Source of the DNA: an uncultured Clostridia bacterium
GTDB taxonomy: Bacteria > Bacillota > Clostridia > RUG12999
NCBI GenBank assembly: GCA_934792465.1
Contig: CAKVOK010000026.1
Location: 1-44,341, forward strand
Direction: 5' to 3'
DNA: 44,341 nt
The translations under genes were made by a program, and so were the position numbers. Below the pieces are notes generated by a model, which worked only from the letters and a program-made list of their open reading frames with translations, made no database searches and was not told the origin of the DNA. Position 1 is the first letter of the stretch; every line of letters starts with the position of its first letter. This document shows, piece after piece, positions 1 to 6,476 of the stretch.

Positions 1-70
1 CTTGAACAATTACAAAATGCCGAAAAAATTAGTATATGAGTGCATTTTGTAATTGTTCAGCAGTCATTAA
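1..70. repeat. Palindromic MITE-like repeat, copy 1
   Basis: A left arm (3-20) and a right arm (42-70) are reverse complements around a 21-nt loop (21-41). The right arm ends in GCAGTCATTAA. The same element is at 21173-21251, but with its loop in the opposite orientation, so the two copies are inverted relative to each other. The outer part of the left arm is absent or diverged at the window edge. No protein is encoded. It is best read as a small non-autonomous palindromic element ending in TTAA. Confidence 0.8.
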
Positions 71-81
71 ATAAAATTGCC

Positions 82-164
82 CACTGCAAAGCGGCACTCC
101 GAACAAGCTTCTTTCAAGCTTGGTTTTGTGCCTTGAACCACGGAAAGGAATGGTCATAAGTATG
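82..164 (+). repeat. 83-bp leader repeat ending at a start codon, copy 1
   Basis: This stretch matches the reverse complement of 35856-35938 over 83 nt with no gaps and about 10 mismatches (about 88% identity). Both copies end exactly on the ATG of a gene, and both contain the ribosome-binding block GGAAAGGAATGGT. A small inverted repeat (TTCAAG/CTTGAA here) lies in the middle. The two downstream genes (DUF188 and TetR) are unrelated, so this is a mobile or copied 5' leader and not part of a shared gene. Confidence 0.8.
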
Positions 165-602
165 AAAATATTAGTTGACGCAGACGCCTGCCCCGTAAAG
201 GAGATAATAGAAAAAACAGCGAAAAAATATGGAATACCGGTTGTTATGTTCATAGATACATCACATATTTTTAAGTCGGATTACAGCAAGACGGTTACCG
301 TCGACAAGGGGAGGGATTCTGCCGATATTGCGCTGATAAACAATACGGAAAAAGGCGATATTGTAATAAGTGCGGATTTCGGCGTTGCTTCCATGGCATT
401 GGGGAAAAAGGCTCATGCATTGGGTTTTAACGGGTTTGTGTATTCTGCGGAGAATATAGACAGACTTATGTTTGAACGATTTCTTGCGAAAAAGGTTCGT
501 GCCGCAAGACACGGAAAGATTAAAAATAAACCGAATAATGCGGCCGATGAAAAATTTGAAAGAGTACTCGACAGTTTGTGCAGGGGAGAGAATATATATT
601 GA
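162..602 (+). CDS. YaiI/YqxD family protein (DUF188/UPF0178)
   Basis: The product is 146 residues and begins MKILVDADACPVK, the hallmark of the DUF188 family, whose members resemble PIN-like nucleases. Further family segments are the central SADFGVASMALGKKAHALG and a C-terminal FLAKKVRAARHGK-like tail. The ATG at 162 is chosen because GGAAAGGA (142-149) is correctly spaced from it; the ATG at 150 is too close to that site. No biochemical function is established, although the acidic N-terminal motif suggests metal binding. The gene ends by overlapping the TTG start of the transporter gene, so the two are probably translated together. Its promoter-proximal region is the 83-bp leader repeat. Confidence 0.88.
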   Translation: MKILVDADACPVKEIIEKTAKKYGIPVVMFIDTSHIFKSDYSKTVTVDKGRDSADIALINNTEKGDIVISADFGVASMALGKKAHALGFNGFVYSAENIDRLMFERFLAKKVRAARHGKIKNKPNNAADEKFERVLDSLCRGENIY

Positions 603-1753
603 CGGATTTTATATGCAATCTTTTTATTAAAAAAGAGAACAGGGGAAACAGAAGCGAATACGGGCTTGCCGCCGGCAAAGCCGGAATTGCGCTGAATATA
701 TTTTTGTTTGTTATAAAAATAATTACCGGTATTATTACGGGGTCGATAGGCGTTGTTGCGGACGCCCTGAACAACCTTTCGGACGCCGGCTCGTCGGTTA
801 TAACGCTTGTCGGATTTAAGCTTGCGGAAAAGCCGGCGGACAGCGAGCATCCGTTCGGACATGGCAGAATAGAATATATTTCGGGGATATTCGTATCGGT
901 GCTGATACTCGTTATGGGTCTGTCGCTTGCGAAAAGCTCGGTTATAAAGATAATGTCACCGGAGAATATTAATGTGAATATAAGCAGCGTTGTCATTCTT
1001 GCGGCGGCGATATGCATAAAGACATGGATGTATTTTTTCAACAGAAAAATAGGAAAGAAGATTAATTCGGGAACGCTTATCGCAACGGCAAAGGATTCGC
1101 TCAGCGATGCCGCGGCGACAACGGCGGTGCTGGCAGGCTTGGCGGTGTATTTTGCGTTTGATGTAAACATAGACGGCATAGCCGGGCTTATAGTATCGTG
1201 CTTCATTATATATACGGGCTTCGGAGCACTGAAAGATTCGATACAGCCTCTCCTCGGAATACCGGCGGACAGGAAAATGGCGGAAAGAATCGAACAGATT
1301 GTCATGAGTTTTAATGTATCAAAGGGAATGCACGACCTTGTCATACACAACTACGGACCGTCCAGATTTATGATAAGTCTGCACGTCGAAGTGCCGTGCA
1401 ACGGCGATATAATAAAAATGCATGACGAAATAGATTTGATTGAACGCAGGCTTGAAGAGGAATTTAACTGCATTGCAACGATTCATATGGACCCGATTGA
1501 AACGGAAAACGCAACGATAAATGCCGCAAGAACAGTTGTGAAAGAGGCTGTTGCGGCAGTGAGTCCCGAGGTTTCCATGCACGATTTCCGAATGGTGAGC
1601 GGAGATACGCATACCAATCTTATATTCGACGTGGTGCTTCCGAAGAAATGCAAGCTTTGCGAGAAAGAATTAAAGGAAAAAATATCTTCGGAGATTAAGA
1701 GGAGGAACGGCGAATACCGTGCGATTATTCATGTTGACAGAAGCTATATATAA
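599..1753 (+). CDS. Cation diffusion facilitator (CDF) family metal efflux transporter
   Basis: A 384-residue membrane protein that should export divalent metal by proton exchange across the cytoplasmic membrane. Five to six transmembrane segments fill residues 25-200, followed by a long cytoplasmic domain with CDF-type repeats (IHNYGPSRFMISLHVEVP). The signature HPFGHGRIEY is present at residues 84-93. By alignment with CzcD-type proteins the metal site is N58/D62 in TM2 and D166/D170 in TM5. The lack of histidine argues against a zinc exporter and fits the Asn/Asp sets described for manganese exporters, but the metal is inferred. The start is taken as TTG 599, 8 nt after GGGAGAG, and it overlaps the upstream stop; a GTG at 578 is an alternative. 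The C-terminal domain is longer than in minimal CDF proteins. Confidence 0.9.
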   Translation: MTDFICNLFIKKENRGNRSEYGLAAGKAGIALNIFLFVIKIITGIITGSIGVVADALNNLSDAGSSVITLVGFKLAEKPADSEHPFGHGRIEYISGIFVSVLILVMGLSLAKSSVIKIMSPENINVNISSVVILAAAICIKTWMYFFNRKIGKKINSGTLIATAKDSLSDAAATTAVLAGLAVYFAFDVNIDGIAGLIVSCFIIYTGFGALKDSIQPLLGIPADRKMAERIEQIVMSFNVSKGMHDLVIHNYGPSRFMISLHVEVPCNGDIIKMHDEIDLIERRLEEEFNCIATIHMDPIETENATINAARTVVKEAVAAVSPEVSMHDFRMVSGDTHTNLIFDVVLPKKCKLCEKELKEKISSEIKRRNGEYRAIIHVDRSYI

Positions 1754-1776
1754 ATTTATATAAAAGGAATACACTT

Positions 1777-2484
1777 ATGAGAATAGCGATTTGCGATGAT
1801 TTGAATACCGAAAGAAAAAAGGTCATAGAGGCATTGAATTTGATTATGGGCAATTTTTCCGTGAATGAATTTGACGATGGGTATGAGCTTATCAAAAGCC
1901 ACATGCATATGCCGTTTGATTTGATTATTCTGGATATATTGATGCCGAAAATAAGCGGAATGGATACGGCAAGACTGCTCAGGGAAAAAGGTGTGAAAAC
2001 ACCTGTTGTATTTATATCCTCAAGTGAGGAGTTCGGCGTCATGAGCTACAGTGTGCTTGCGTTTGACTATATTTTAAAACCTATTGATGTTGAGCGGCTG
2101 AGAGAATGTATGAAACGTCTGTTTGCACAGAAAAAGAAGAAGCATTATATTTCGGTTACGTATTCCGGAACGGAAACGAAAATACTGTTGTCGAATATAC
2201 AATGTATGGAAAGCAATCTGAGGAAGGTTATAATTACGCTGTCCGAAAACCGCGAAATCGAAATTTTCGGCAAGCTGGCGGATTTCGAGGAATATCTGAT
2301 TAAACACGGATTTTGCCGATGTCATAAAAGCTATATTGTAAATATAGAGCATATCGACAGCATAGAAAACGATACGTTTTTCCTTACCGGCGGCAGAACT
2401 GTGAAAATATCGAGAACATATTTGCAGAAAGCAAAAAAAGCGTATTTCGATTATGTTTTTACTGCGGAGGCCGACAATGAATGA
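1777..2484 (+). CDS. LytTR-family response regulator (AgrA/LytR-like)
   Basis: A 235-residue cytoplasmic DNA-binding regulator. The N-terminal receiver domain shows the acidic pair D7/D8, the phosphorylation site D53 in DLIILDILMP, S81 and K101. Residues about 128-230 form a LytTR DNA-binding domain (FGKLADFEEYL, FCRCHKSYIVNIEHI). It is preceded by AAAGGA, 23 nt after the transporter stop. Its 3' end overlaps the kinase gene by 8 nt, so the two form one system. Its targets are unknown; LytTR regulators usually act on peptide-pheromone, cell-envelope or transport genes. Confidence 0.93.
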   Translation: MRIAICDDLNTERKKVIEALNLIMGNFSVNEFDDGYELIKSHMHMPFDLIILDILMPKISGMDTARLLREKGVKTPVVFISSSEEFGVMSYSVLAFDYILKPIDVERLRECMKRLFAQKKKKHYISVTYSGTETKILLSNIQCMESNLRKVIITLSENREIEIFGKLADFEEYLIKHGFCRCHKSYIVNIEHIDSIENDTFFLTGGRTVKISRTYLQKAKKAYFDYVFTAEADNE

Positions 2485-3748
2485 TTTAAAAGATGTTGTT
2501 TCTTTATTTATTACGCTTTTCATATGCGTGTTTGACGGATATTCCATGATGAATTACCGTGTGAAAGAGAAAAGTGCCTACGGCTGCTTTGCCGGGATTA
2601 CGCTGTTTTGTCTGCTTTTGAATACTTTTATAATATTGCATTACGGAGCCGCTGTTTTCAATAATATAATTATATTCACAGTAGGGCTTCCTTATCTGAT
2701 TCTCATTTTAATGATAACCGGCGATAAGGTATCGCAGACGCTTTTCAATTTTTGGCTTTGGATAAATGTATATGGAATAATTTCGAATTTTTCGGTTTTG
2801 ATTAACGACTATACATTTAGAAACACTTGTTTTCTGACTGCTGTTCGATGTACGCTTCTTGTGAGTTATTTCGTTTTTTATAATAAGCTTGTGAAACGAA
2901 AGCATAAGCTGCTTATGGAAAATCTTAAGGTAAACTGGTGGATATTCTCTTTCATACCGATGTGCTTTACGGTGCTTTTGTGTATGGTTAATTATTATTT
3001 CGGGAATTTTAACGGATACACAAGAAATTATCCGGTTGTCATGACAATACATATACTCATGGTGCTTGTATATATTTTGATATTTTATACGTTTAAGACG
3101 GTACATGATTCTATGGAGAGCGAACGCCTTGCGCAGAGCATGAGAGAACAGATTGTCCTGCAAAAGAAGCAGTATGAATTTTATATCCAAAGAGAAGAAG
3201 CGGAGCGGATATTCCGCCATGACGCACGGCATAGGGATGCAATGCTGCTGAATTGTATGGAAAAGGGCGATACGGAAAAGGCTAAGTCGCTTTTGAAGTG
3301 TGAGCTTAATGAACTCCATAATAATGCAGAGATAAGATATTGCAATAATATCCTTATTAATGCCGTGCTGTGCGAATATGCGCTGAAAGCACAAAAAAAG
3401 GATATTGAATTTTCCGTTTCGGTCAAGGTGCCGGACAGGATTTTGTGCGATGAAAGCGAATTTTGCATTATGCTTTCAAATTTACTGGAAAACAGTATCG
3501 ACGCAGCGAAAAGTTATATCGAGGTCAGTGTAAAATGTTTGAATAACCAGCTTTCGCTGAACGTTAAAAACGATTATACGGGAGAGATAAGGAAAAATGC
3601 CGACGGCTGCTATATGACGACAAAACAGCTCGGTTCGGGTTTGGGATTAAAGAGCGTGAGTGCGATAGTCAAGAAGAACGGCGGACTTTTGAAAATAGAC
3701 GACCGAAACGGTGTTTTCGACGTGTGTGCGGCGCTGCGGAATTTTTGA
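2477..3748 (+). CDS. AgrC-like GHKL sensor histidine kinase
   Basis: A 423-residue membrane kinase partnered with the upstream LytTR regulator. About six hydrophobic segments occupy residues 1-205. A short coiled region leads to the phospho-acceptor motif FRHDARHR, which resembles the RHDxxN box of AgrC/ComD kinases. A GHKL ATPase domain follows, with N-box NLLENSIDAAK and G-box GSGLGLKSV near the C-terminus. The start is ATG 2477, behind GGAGG (2466-2470 region). The architecture is that of peptide-pheromone receptors, but no agrB/agrD-like processing protein or obvious signal peptide gene is nearby, so the ligand is unknown. Confidence 0.92.
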   Translation: MNDLKDVVSLFITLFICVFDGYSMMNYRVKEKSAYGCFAGITLFCLLLNTFIILHYGAAVFNNIIIFTVGLPYLILILMITGDKVSQTLFNFWLWINVYGIISNFSVLINDYTFRNTCFLTAVRCTLLVSYFVFYNKLVKRKHKLLMENLKVNWWIFSFIPMCFTVLLCMVNYYFGNFNGYTRNYPVVMTIHILMVLVYILIFYTFKTVHDSMESERLAQSMREQIVLQKKQYEFYIQREEAERIFRHDARHRDAMLLNCMEKGDTEKAKSLLKCELNELHNNAEIRYCNNILINAVLCEYALKAQKKDIEFSVSVKVPDRILCDESEFCIMLSNLLENSIDAAKSYIEVSVKCLNNQLSLNVKNDYTGEIRKNADGCYMTTKQLGSGLGLKSVSAIVKKNGGLLKIDDRNGVFDVCAALRNF

Positions 3749-3811
3749 AGCCGATTTCAGCGGAAAGCTTTAATAAAAGTTAATTAAATAGGTTTTTTTG
3801 GAAATCGGTAC

Positions 3812-3840
3812 TTGACAAATTCCTTATATTGACTTATAAT
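3812..3840 (+). promoter_or_regulatory. Sigma-A promoter of ilvE
   Basis: A consensus -35 TTGACA (3812-3817) and consensus -10 TATAAT (3835-3840) are separated by exactly 17 nt. The ilvE start codon lies about 48 nt downstream, with AAGGAG in between. This separates ilvE from the two-component genes upstream. Confidence 0.9.
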
Positions 3841-3888
3841 AATAAAAAAGATATAAAATTAAAAACACTAAAACAAGGAGAGATAAAA

Positions 3889-4959
3889 ATGCTTGATATT
3901 AAAGTTGAAAAAACAAAAGCTCCGAAAGAAAAACCGAAGAAAGGCGAAAAGCTCGGATTCGGTCATATATTCACAGACCATATGTTCGTTATGAATTATA
4001 CGGAGGGAAAAGGCTGGCACGATCCGAGAGTCGTTCCGTTTTCAAATCTTGAACTTTCTCCGGCGGCTATGGTATTCCATTACGGTCAGGAAATGTTCGA
4101 GGGCTTAAAAGCGTATAAAGGCGCAGACGGCACACCGTATCTGTTCAGACCGGACATGAACGCAAAGCGCGCCAATGCTTCAAACGACAGACTTTGCATA
4201 CCGGAAATCCCCGAAGAGGATTTTGTTCAGGCAGTAAAAGCCGTTGTCGGTATTGATAAGGATTGGATTCCGGAAGAAGAGGGAACGTCGCTTTATATCA
4301 GACCGTTTGTAATTGCAACGGACGATTTTCTCGGGGTTGCACCGTCGAAAACTTATTTGTTTATTATAATTCTTTCGCCGAGCGGCGCATATTACGAAAG
4401 CGGACTTGCTCCCGTAGGTATCTGGATTGAGGACGAATATGTACGTGCGGTACGGGGAGGAATAGGCTTCGCAAAGACCGGCGGAAACTATGCGGCGAGC
4501 CTTATCGCACAGGTGAAAGCACATGACGACGGATTCGCACAGGTATTGTGGCTGGACGGCGTTGAAAGAAAATATATCGAAGAAGTGGGCGCAATGAACA
4601 TATTCTTCAAGATTGACGGAAAAATCGTCACGCCTATGCTCAGTGGAAGTATTCTGCCGGGTATTACGAGAAATTCCGTAATAGAAGTATGCAAACACTG
4701 GGGATTGCCTGTTGAAGAAAGAAGAATTTCCGTTGACGAGCTGCTTGAAGCACAGCGCAGCGGCAAGCTCGAAGAAGTATTCGGCAGCGGTACGGCAGCA
4801 GTAATTTCTCCTGTCGGCAAGCTCAGATACAAGGACGAGGTTATGACAATAGGCGACGGAAATATCGGTGAAATCAGCCAGAAGCTTTACGATACCATAA
4901 CAGGTATTCAGTGGGGCAAAATCGATGACCCGTTCGGCTGGAGAACAACATTAGACTGA
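3889..4959 (+). CDS. ilvE: Branched-chain amino acid aminotransferase
   Basis: A 356-residue PLP-dependent class IV aminotransferase that interconverts leucine, isoleucine and valine with their 2-oxo acids, using 2-oxoglutarate/glutamate. Family landmarks are FHYGQEMFEGLKAY (63-76), YIRPF (136-140) and the PLP lysine K196 in GFAKTGGNYAASL. The length fits the larger type II (eukaryote-like) BCAT group. The ATG at 3889 follows AAGGAG at good spacing; an in-frame ATG at 3829 lies inside the promoter and is rejected. It is probably monocistronic from the promoter at 3812, with spoVAC starting 74 nt later. Confidence 0.95.
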   Translation: MLDIKVEKTKAPKEKPKKGEKLGFGHIFTDHMFVMNYTEGKGWHDPRVVPFSNLELSPAAMVFHYGQEMFEGLKAYKGADGTPYLFRPDMNAKRANASNDRLCIPEIPEEDFVQAVKAVVGIDKDWIPEEEGTSLYIRPFVIATDDFLGVAPSKTYLFIIILSPSGAYYESGLAPVGIWIEDEYVRAVRGGIGFAKTGGNYAASLIAQVKAHDDGFAQVLWLDGVERKYIEEVGAMNIFFKIDGKIVTPMLSGSILPGITRNSVIEVCKHWGLPVEERRISVDELLEAQRSGKLEEVFGSGTAAVISPVGKLRYKDEVMTIGDGNIGEISQKLYDTITGIQWGKIDDPFGWRTTLD

Positions 4960-5033
4960 TTTTTTGAATTATTCAAATGAATATTTTTCTTTTAAACTGC
5001 AAAAAATATGAAAAAAAGAAAAAGGTGATTTGT

Positions 5034-5471
5034 TTGGATAATAAAGAATACGATAAACTTGTTAAAAAAGTGTCGCCGAATACAAATGTGCCGGTAACGT
5101 GCGCAAAAGCATTTGTATTCGGCGGCTCAATCTGTCTTATAGGAGAAATCATACGTCAGATTCTGCTGTATTTCAGACTTCCCGATACGCAGGCGGCGAC
5201 ATGGACGTCTATAATACTGGTGTTCCTCGGAGCACTGCTCACCGGAATCGGCGTATACGACGATTTGGCAAAGCACGGCGGCGCAGGAACGGCAGTGCCT
5301 ATTACCGGATTTGCCAATTCCATAGTTTCCCCGGCTATAGAATACAAAAGCGAGGGATTCGTAATGGGAGTTGGCGCAAAGATGTTCGTAATCGCCGGTC
5401 CCGTACTGGTATACGGTACGCTTTCGTCCGTTGCCGTGGGAATTATTTATTATATTATGAAGCTGTTCTGA
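5034..5471 (+). CDS. spoVAC: Stage V sporulation protein AC
   Basis: A 145-residue integral membrane protein of the SpoVA complex, which moves Ca-dipicolinate across the inner spore membrane. SpoVAC signatures are AFVFGGSICLIGE, LLTGIGVYDDLAKHGGAG, VPITGFANSIVSPAIEYKSE and MGVGAKMFVIAGPV. The start is taken as TTG 5034, 5 nt after AGGTGA; an ATG at 4977 lacks a ribosome-binding site and would add a lysine-rich tail. The gene stands alone: spoVAD and spoVAE, usually its operon partners, are not adjacent. Its stop codon abuts the stop codon of the convergent bofA gene with no gap. Confidence 0.9.
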   Translation: MDNKEYDKLVKKVSPNTNVPVTCAKAFVFGGSICLIGEIIRQILLYFRLPDTQAATWTSIILVFLGALLTGIGVYDDLAKHGGAGTAVPITGFANSIVSPAIEYKSEGFVMGVGAKMFVIAGPVLVYGTLSSVAVGIIYYIMKLF

Positions 5472-5720
5472 TTACAGCAGAAATTTTATTATGTATAGTG
5501 TGAAAAATCCGGGAACACCCAAAAATCCGCAAAACAGACAGGTTACGGCATTTATACCGATGCTCAGTGCCGGAATGAATTGATTTATAAACATCAATGC
5601 GGCAAGACCGATTATGCTGTTTGCAACGACTTTCCACACTCTTCCTATGTTAGATAAGATAATCCACAAAGCTGCGGTTATACCGAAAAGTATAGCCGCA
5701 TAATTAATTATGCTGTTCAA
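5472..5720 (-). CDS. bofA: BofA-like inhibitor of pro-sigma-K processing
   Basis: An 82-residue membrane protein with two to three hydrophobic segments and the conserved end INAVTCLFCGFLGVPGF. BofA holds the SpoIVFB protease inactive in the mother-cell/forespore membrane, which delays sigma-K activation. The length matches the family (about 85 residues). The start is inferred as TTG at 5720-5718, 4 nt after a perfect GGAGGTGA. In-frame ATGs further upstream lie beyond the hairpin and would add residues unlike the family. It is the last gene of the minus-strand run from tgt, and its ribosome-binding site is inside a strong inverted repeat. Confidence 0.82.
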   Translation of the reverse strand: MNSIINYAAILFGITAALWIILSNIGRVWKVVANSIIGLAALMFINQFIPALSIGINAVTCLFCGFLGVPGFFTLYIIKFLL

Positions 5721-5722
5721 GG

Positions 5723-5758
5723 CGTCACCTCCATATAAATTATATTGCGGAGGTGACG
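5723..5758 (-). promoter_or_regulatory. Hairpin sequestering the bofA Shine-Dalgarno
   Basis: CGTCACCTCC (5723-5732) and GGAGGTGACG (5749-5758) are perfect 10-bp reverse complements around a 16-nt AT-rich loop. In the minus-strand transcript the 3' arm is the bofA Shine-Dalgarno GGAGGTGA, four bases before the TTG start. No U-run follows, so it is not a normal terminator. Translational occlusion of bofA is the simplest reading. Confidence 0.65.
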
Positions 5759-5778
5759 AAAATATGCCGATTATCGCA

Positions 5779-6456
5779 TTAATGCAGCGTAAATGTAAGT
5801 ATAACGCATGCAATAACGGTTATGCCGAGGAGTATGCGCCCTGCCTGCTGACCGAATAAATACCAGTCGCTCGGTTCTCCGCCGTCAACTTCGAGCCCGT
5901 GGCGCAGGAAAAAGAACAGCCTCGGGAATTTTATATCAAGGAACAGAATCAGCCCGGCGAACAGCAGAACGATTGCCGGAGCGGGATTTCCCCGAAAATC
6001 CGTTTTGCTTTGCGACCAGCGGTAAAGCTCGGTGAGCGACGGCAGCAATTCCTCTTTTGCCGGTGCTTCGCTGCCGACTTTTATGCCGAATCCGTCCATA
6101 GTGCCGTCGGCGTTTGTCAGTATGTATGTGCCGTCTATTTCGAGTACATCGCCGCTGAATATGTTTTTGCCGTTTTCGTAAATTTCCGCATGAGATTTTT
6201 CGTTGGGTTTTTCGGCGGCTATAACTTCGTAGCTGTGTTTTTCGCCGTCAAGAGAAAATTCGATTTTCGCACCGTCCGACGTTTTGTCAACGGACATTAT
6301 GTATTCTGCGTATTTGTCCGAACCGCGGAATTTACCGTCTTTTTTGTATAAAAACGCATCGCCCTTCCATACGCCCGAAAGAAAAAATGCGTAAATATAA
6401 ACGGCGGCTAATGCGATTACGGCTGCGGCAATAAATAAATTTTTGTGCTTTCTCAT
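5779..6456 (-). CDS. Membrane protein of unknown function
   Basis: A 225-residue protein with an N-terminal signal anchor (residues about 6-28), a charged soluble region of about 120 residues, and two C-terminal hydrophobic segments (about 165-180 and 205-223). These are separated by a short loop reading FPRLFFFLRHGLEVDGGEPS. That C-terminal pair resembles small DUF6199-type membrane domains, but I am not certain. The ATG at 6456 follows AAAGGAG. It begins 20 nt after the addA stop and lies between addA and bofA in the same direction, so it is probably co-transcribed. No catalytic motif was seen and no function is proposed. Confidence 0.72.
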   Translation of the reverse strand: MRKHKNLFIAAAVIALAAVYIYAFFLSGVWKGDAFLYKKDGKFRGSDKYAEYIMSVDKTSDGAKIEFSLDGEKHSYEVIAAEKPNEKSHAEIYENGKNIFSGDVLEIDGTYILTNADGTMDGFGIKVGSEAPAKEELLPSLTELYRWSQSKTDFRGNPAPAIVLLFAGLILFLDIKFPRLFFFLRHGLEVDGGEPSDWYLFGQQAGRILLGITVIACVILTFTLH

Positions 6457-6476
6457 GTCAAACTCCTTTTTGTAAA

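Noticed and set aside
29..253. Small minus-strand open frame containing the peptide IPFRGSR..T..ER.L.GVPLCS
   Set aside because: The same peptide appears from the repeat near 35870-35950, but only because the 83-bp leader repeat is translated backwards. The frame runs through two repeats and the DUF188 gene, so it is not a real gene.
520..1350. 276-codon minus-strand open frame
   Set aside because: A shadow of the CDF transporter, antisense to its transmembrane and metal-site segments.
1754..1776. A small pheromone peptide gene near the Agr-like pair
   Set aside because: The gaps before, between and after the two genes are too short or lack any start-plus-ribosome-binding-site combination encoding a peptide.
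5764..5859. Plus-strand mini-ORF of about 31 codons beginning MPIIALMQRK behind GGAGGTGAC
   Set aside because: It lies antisense to the end of the membrane protein gene. Its ribosome-binding site exists only because the bofA hairpin is palindromic, and no homologue was recognised.
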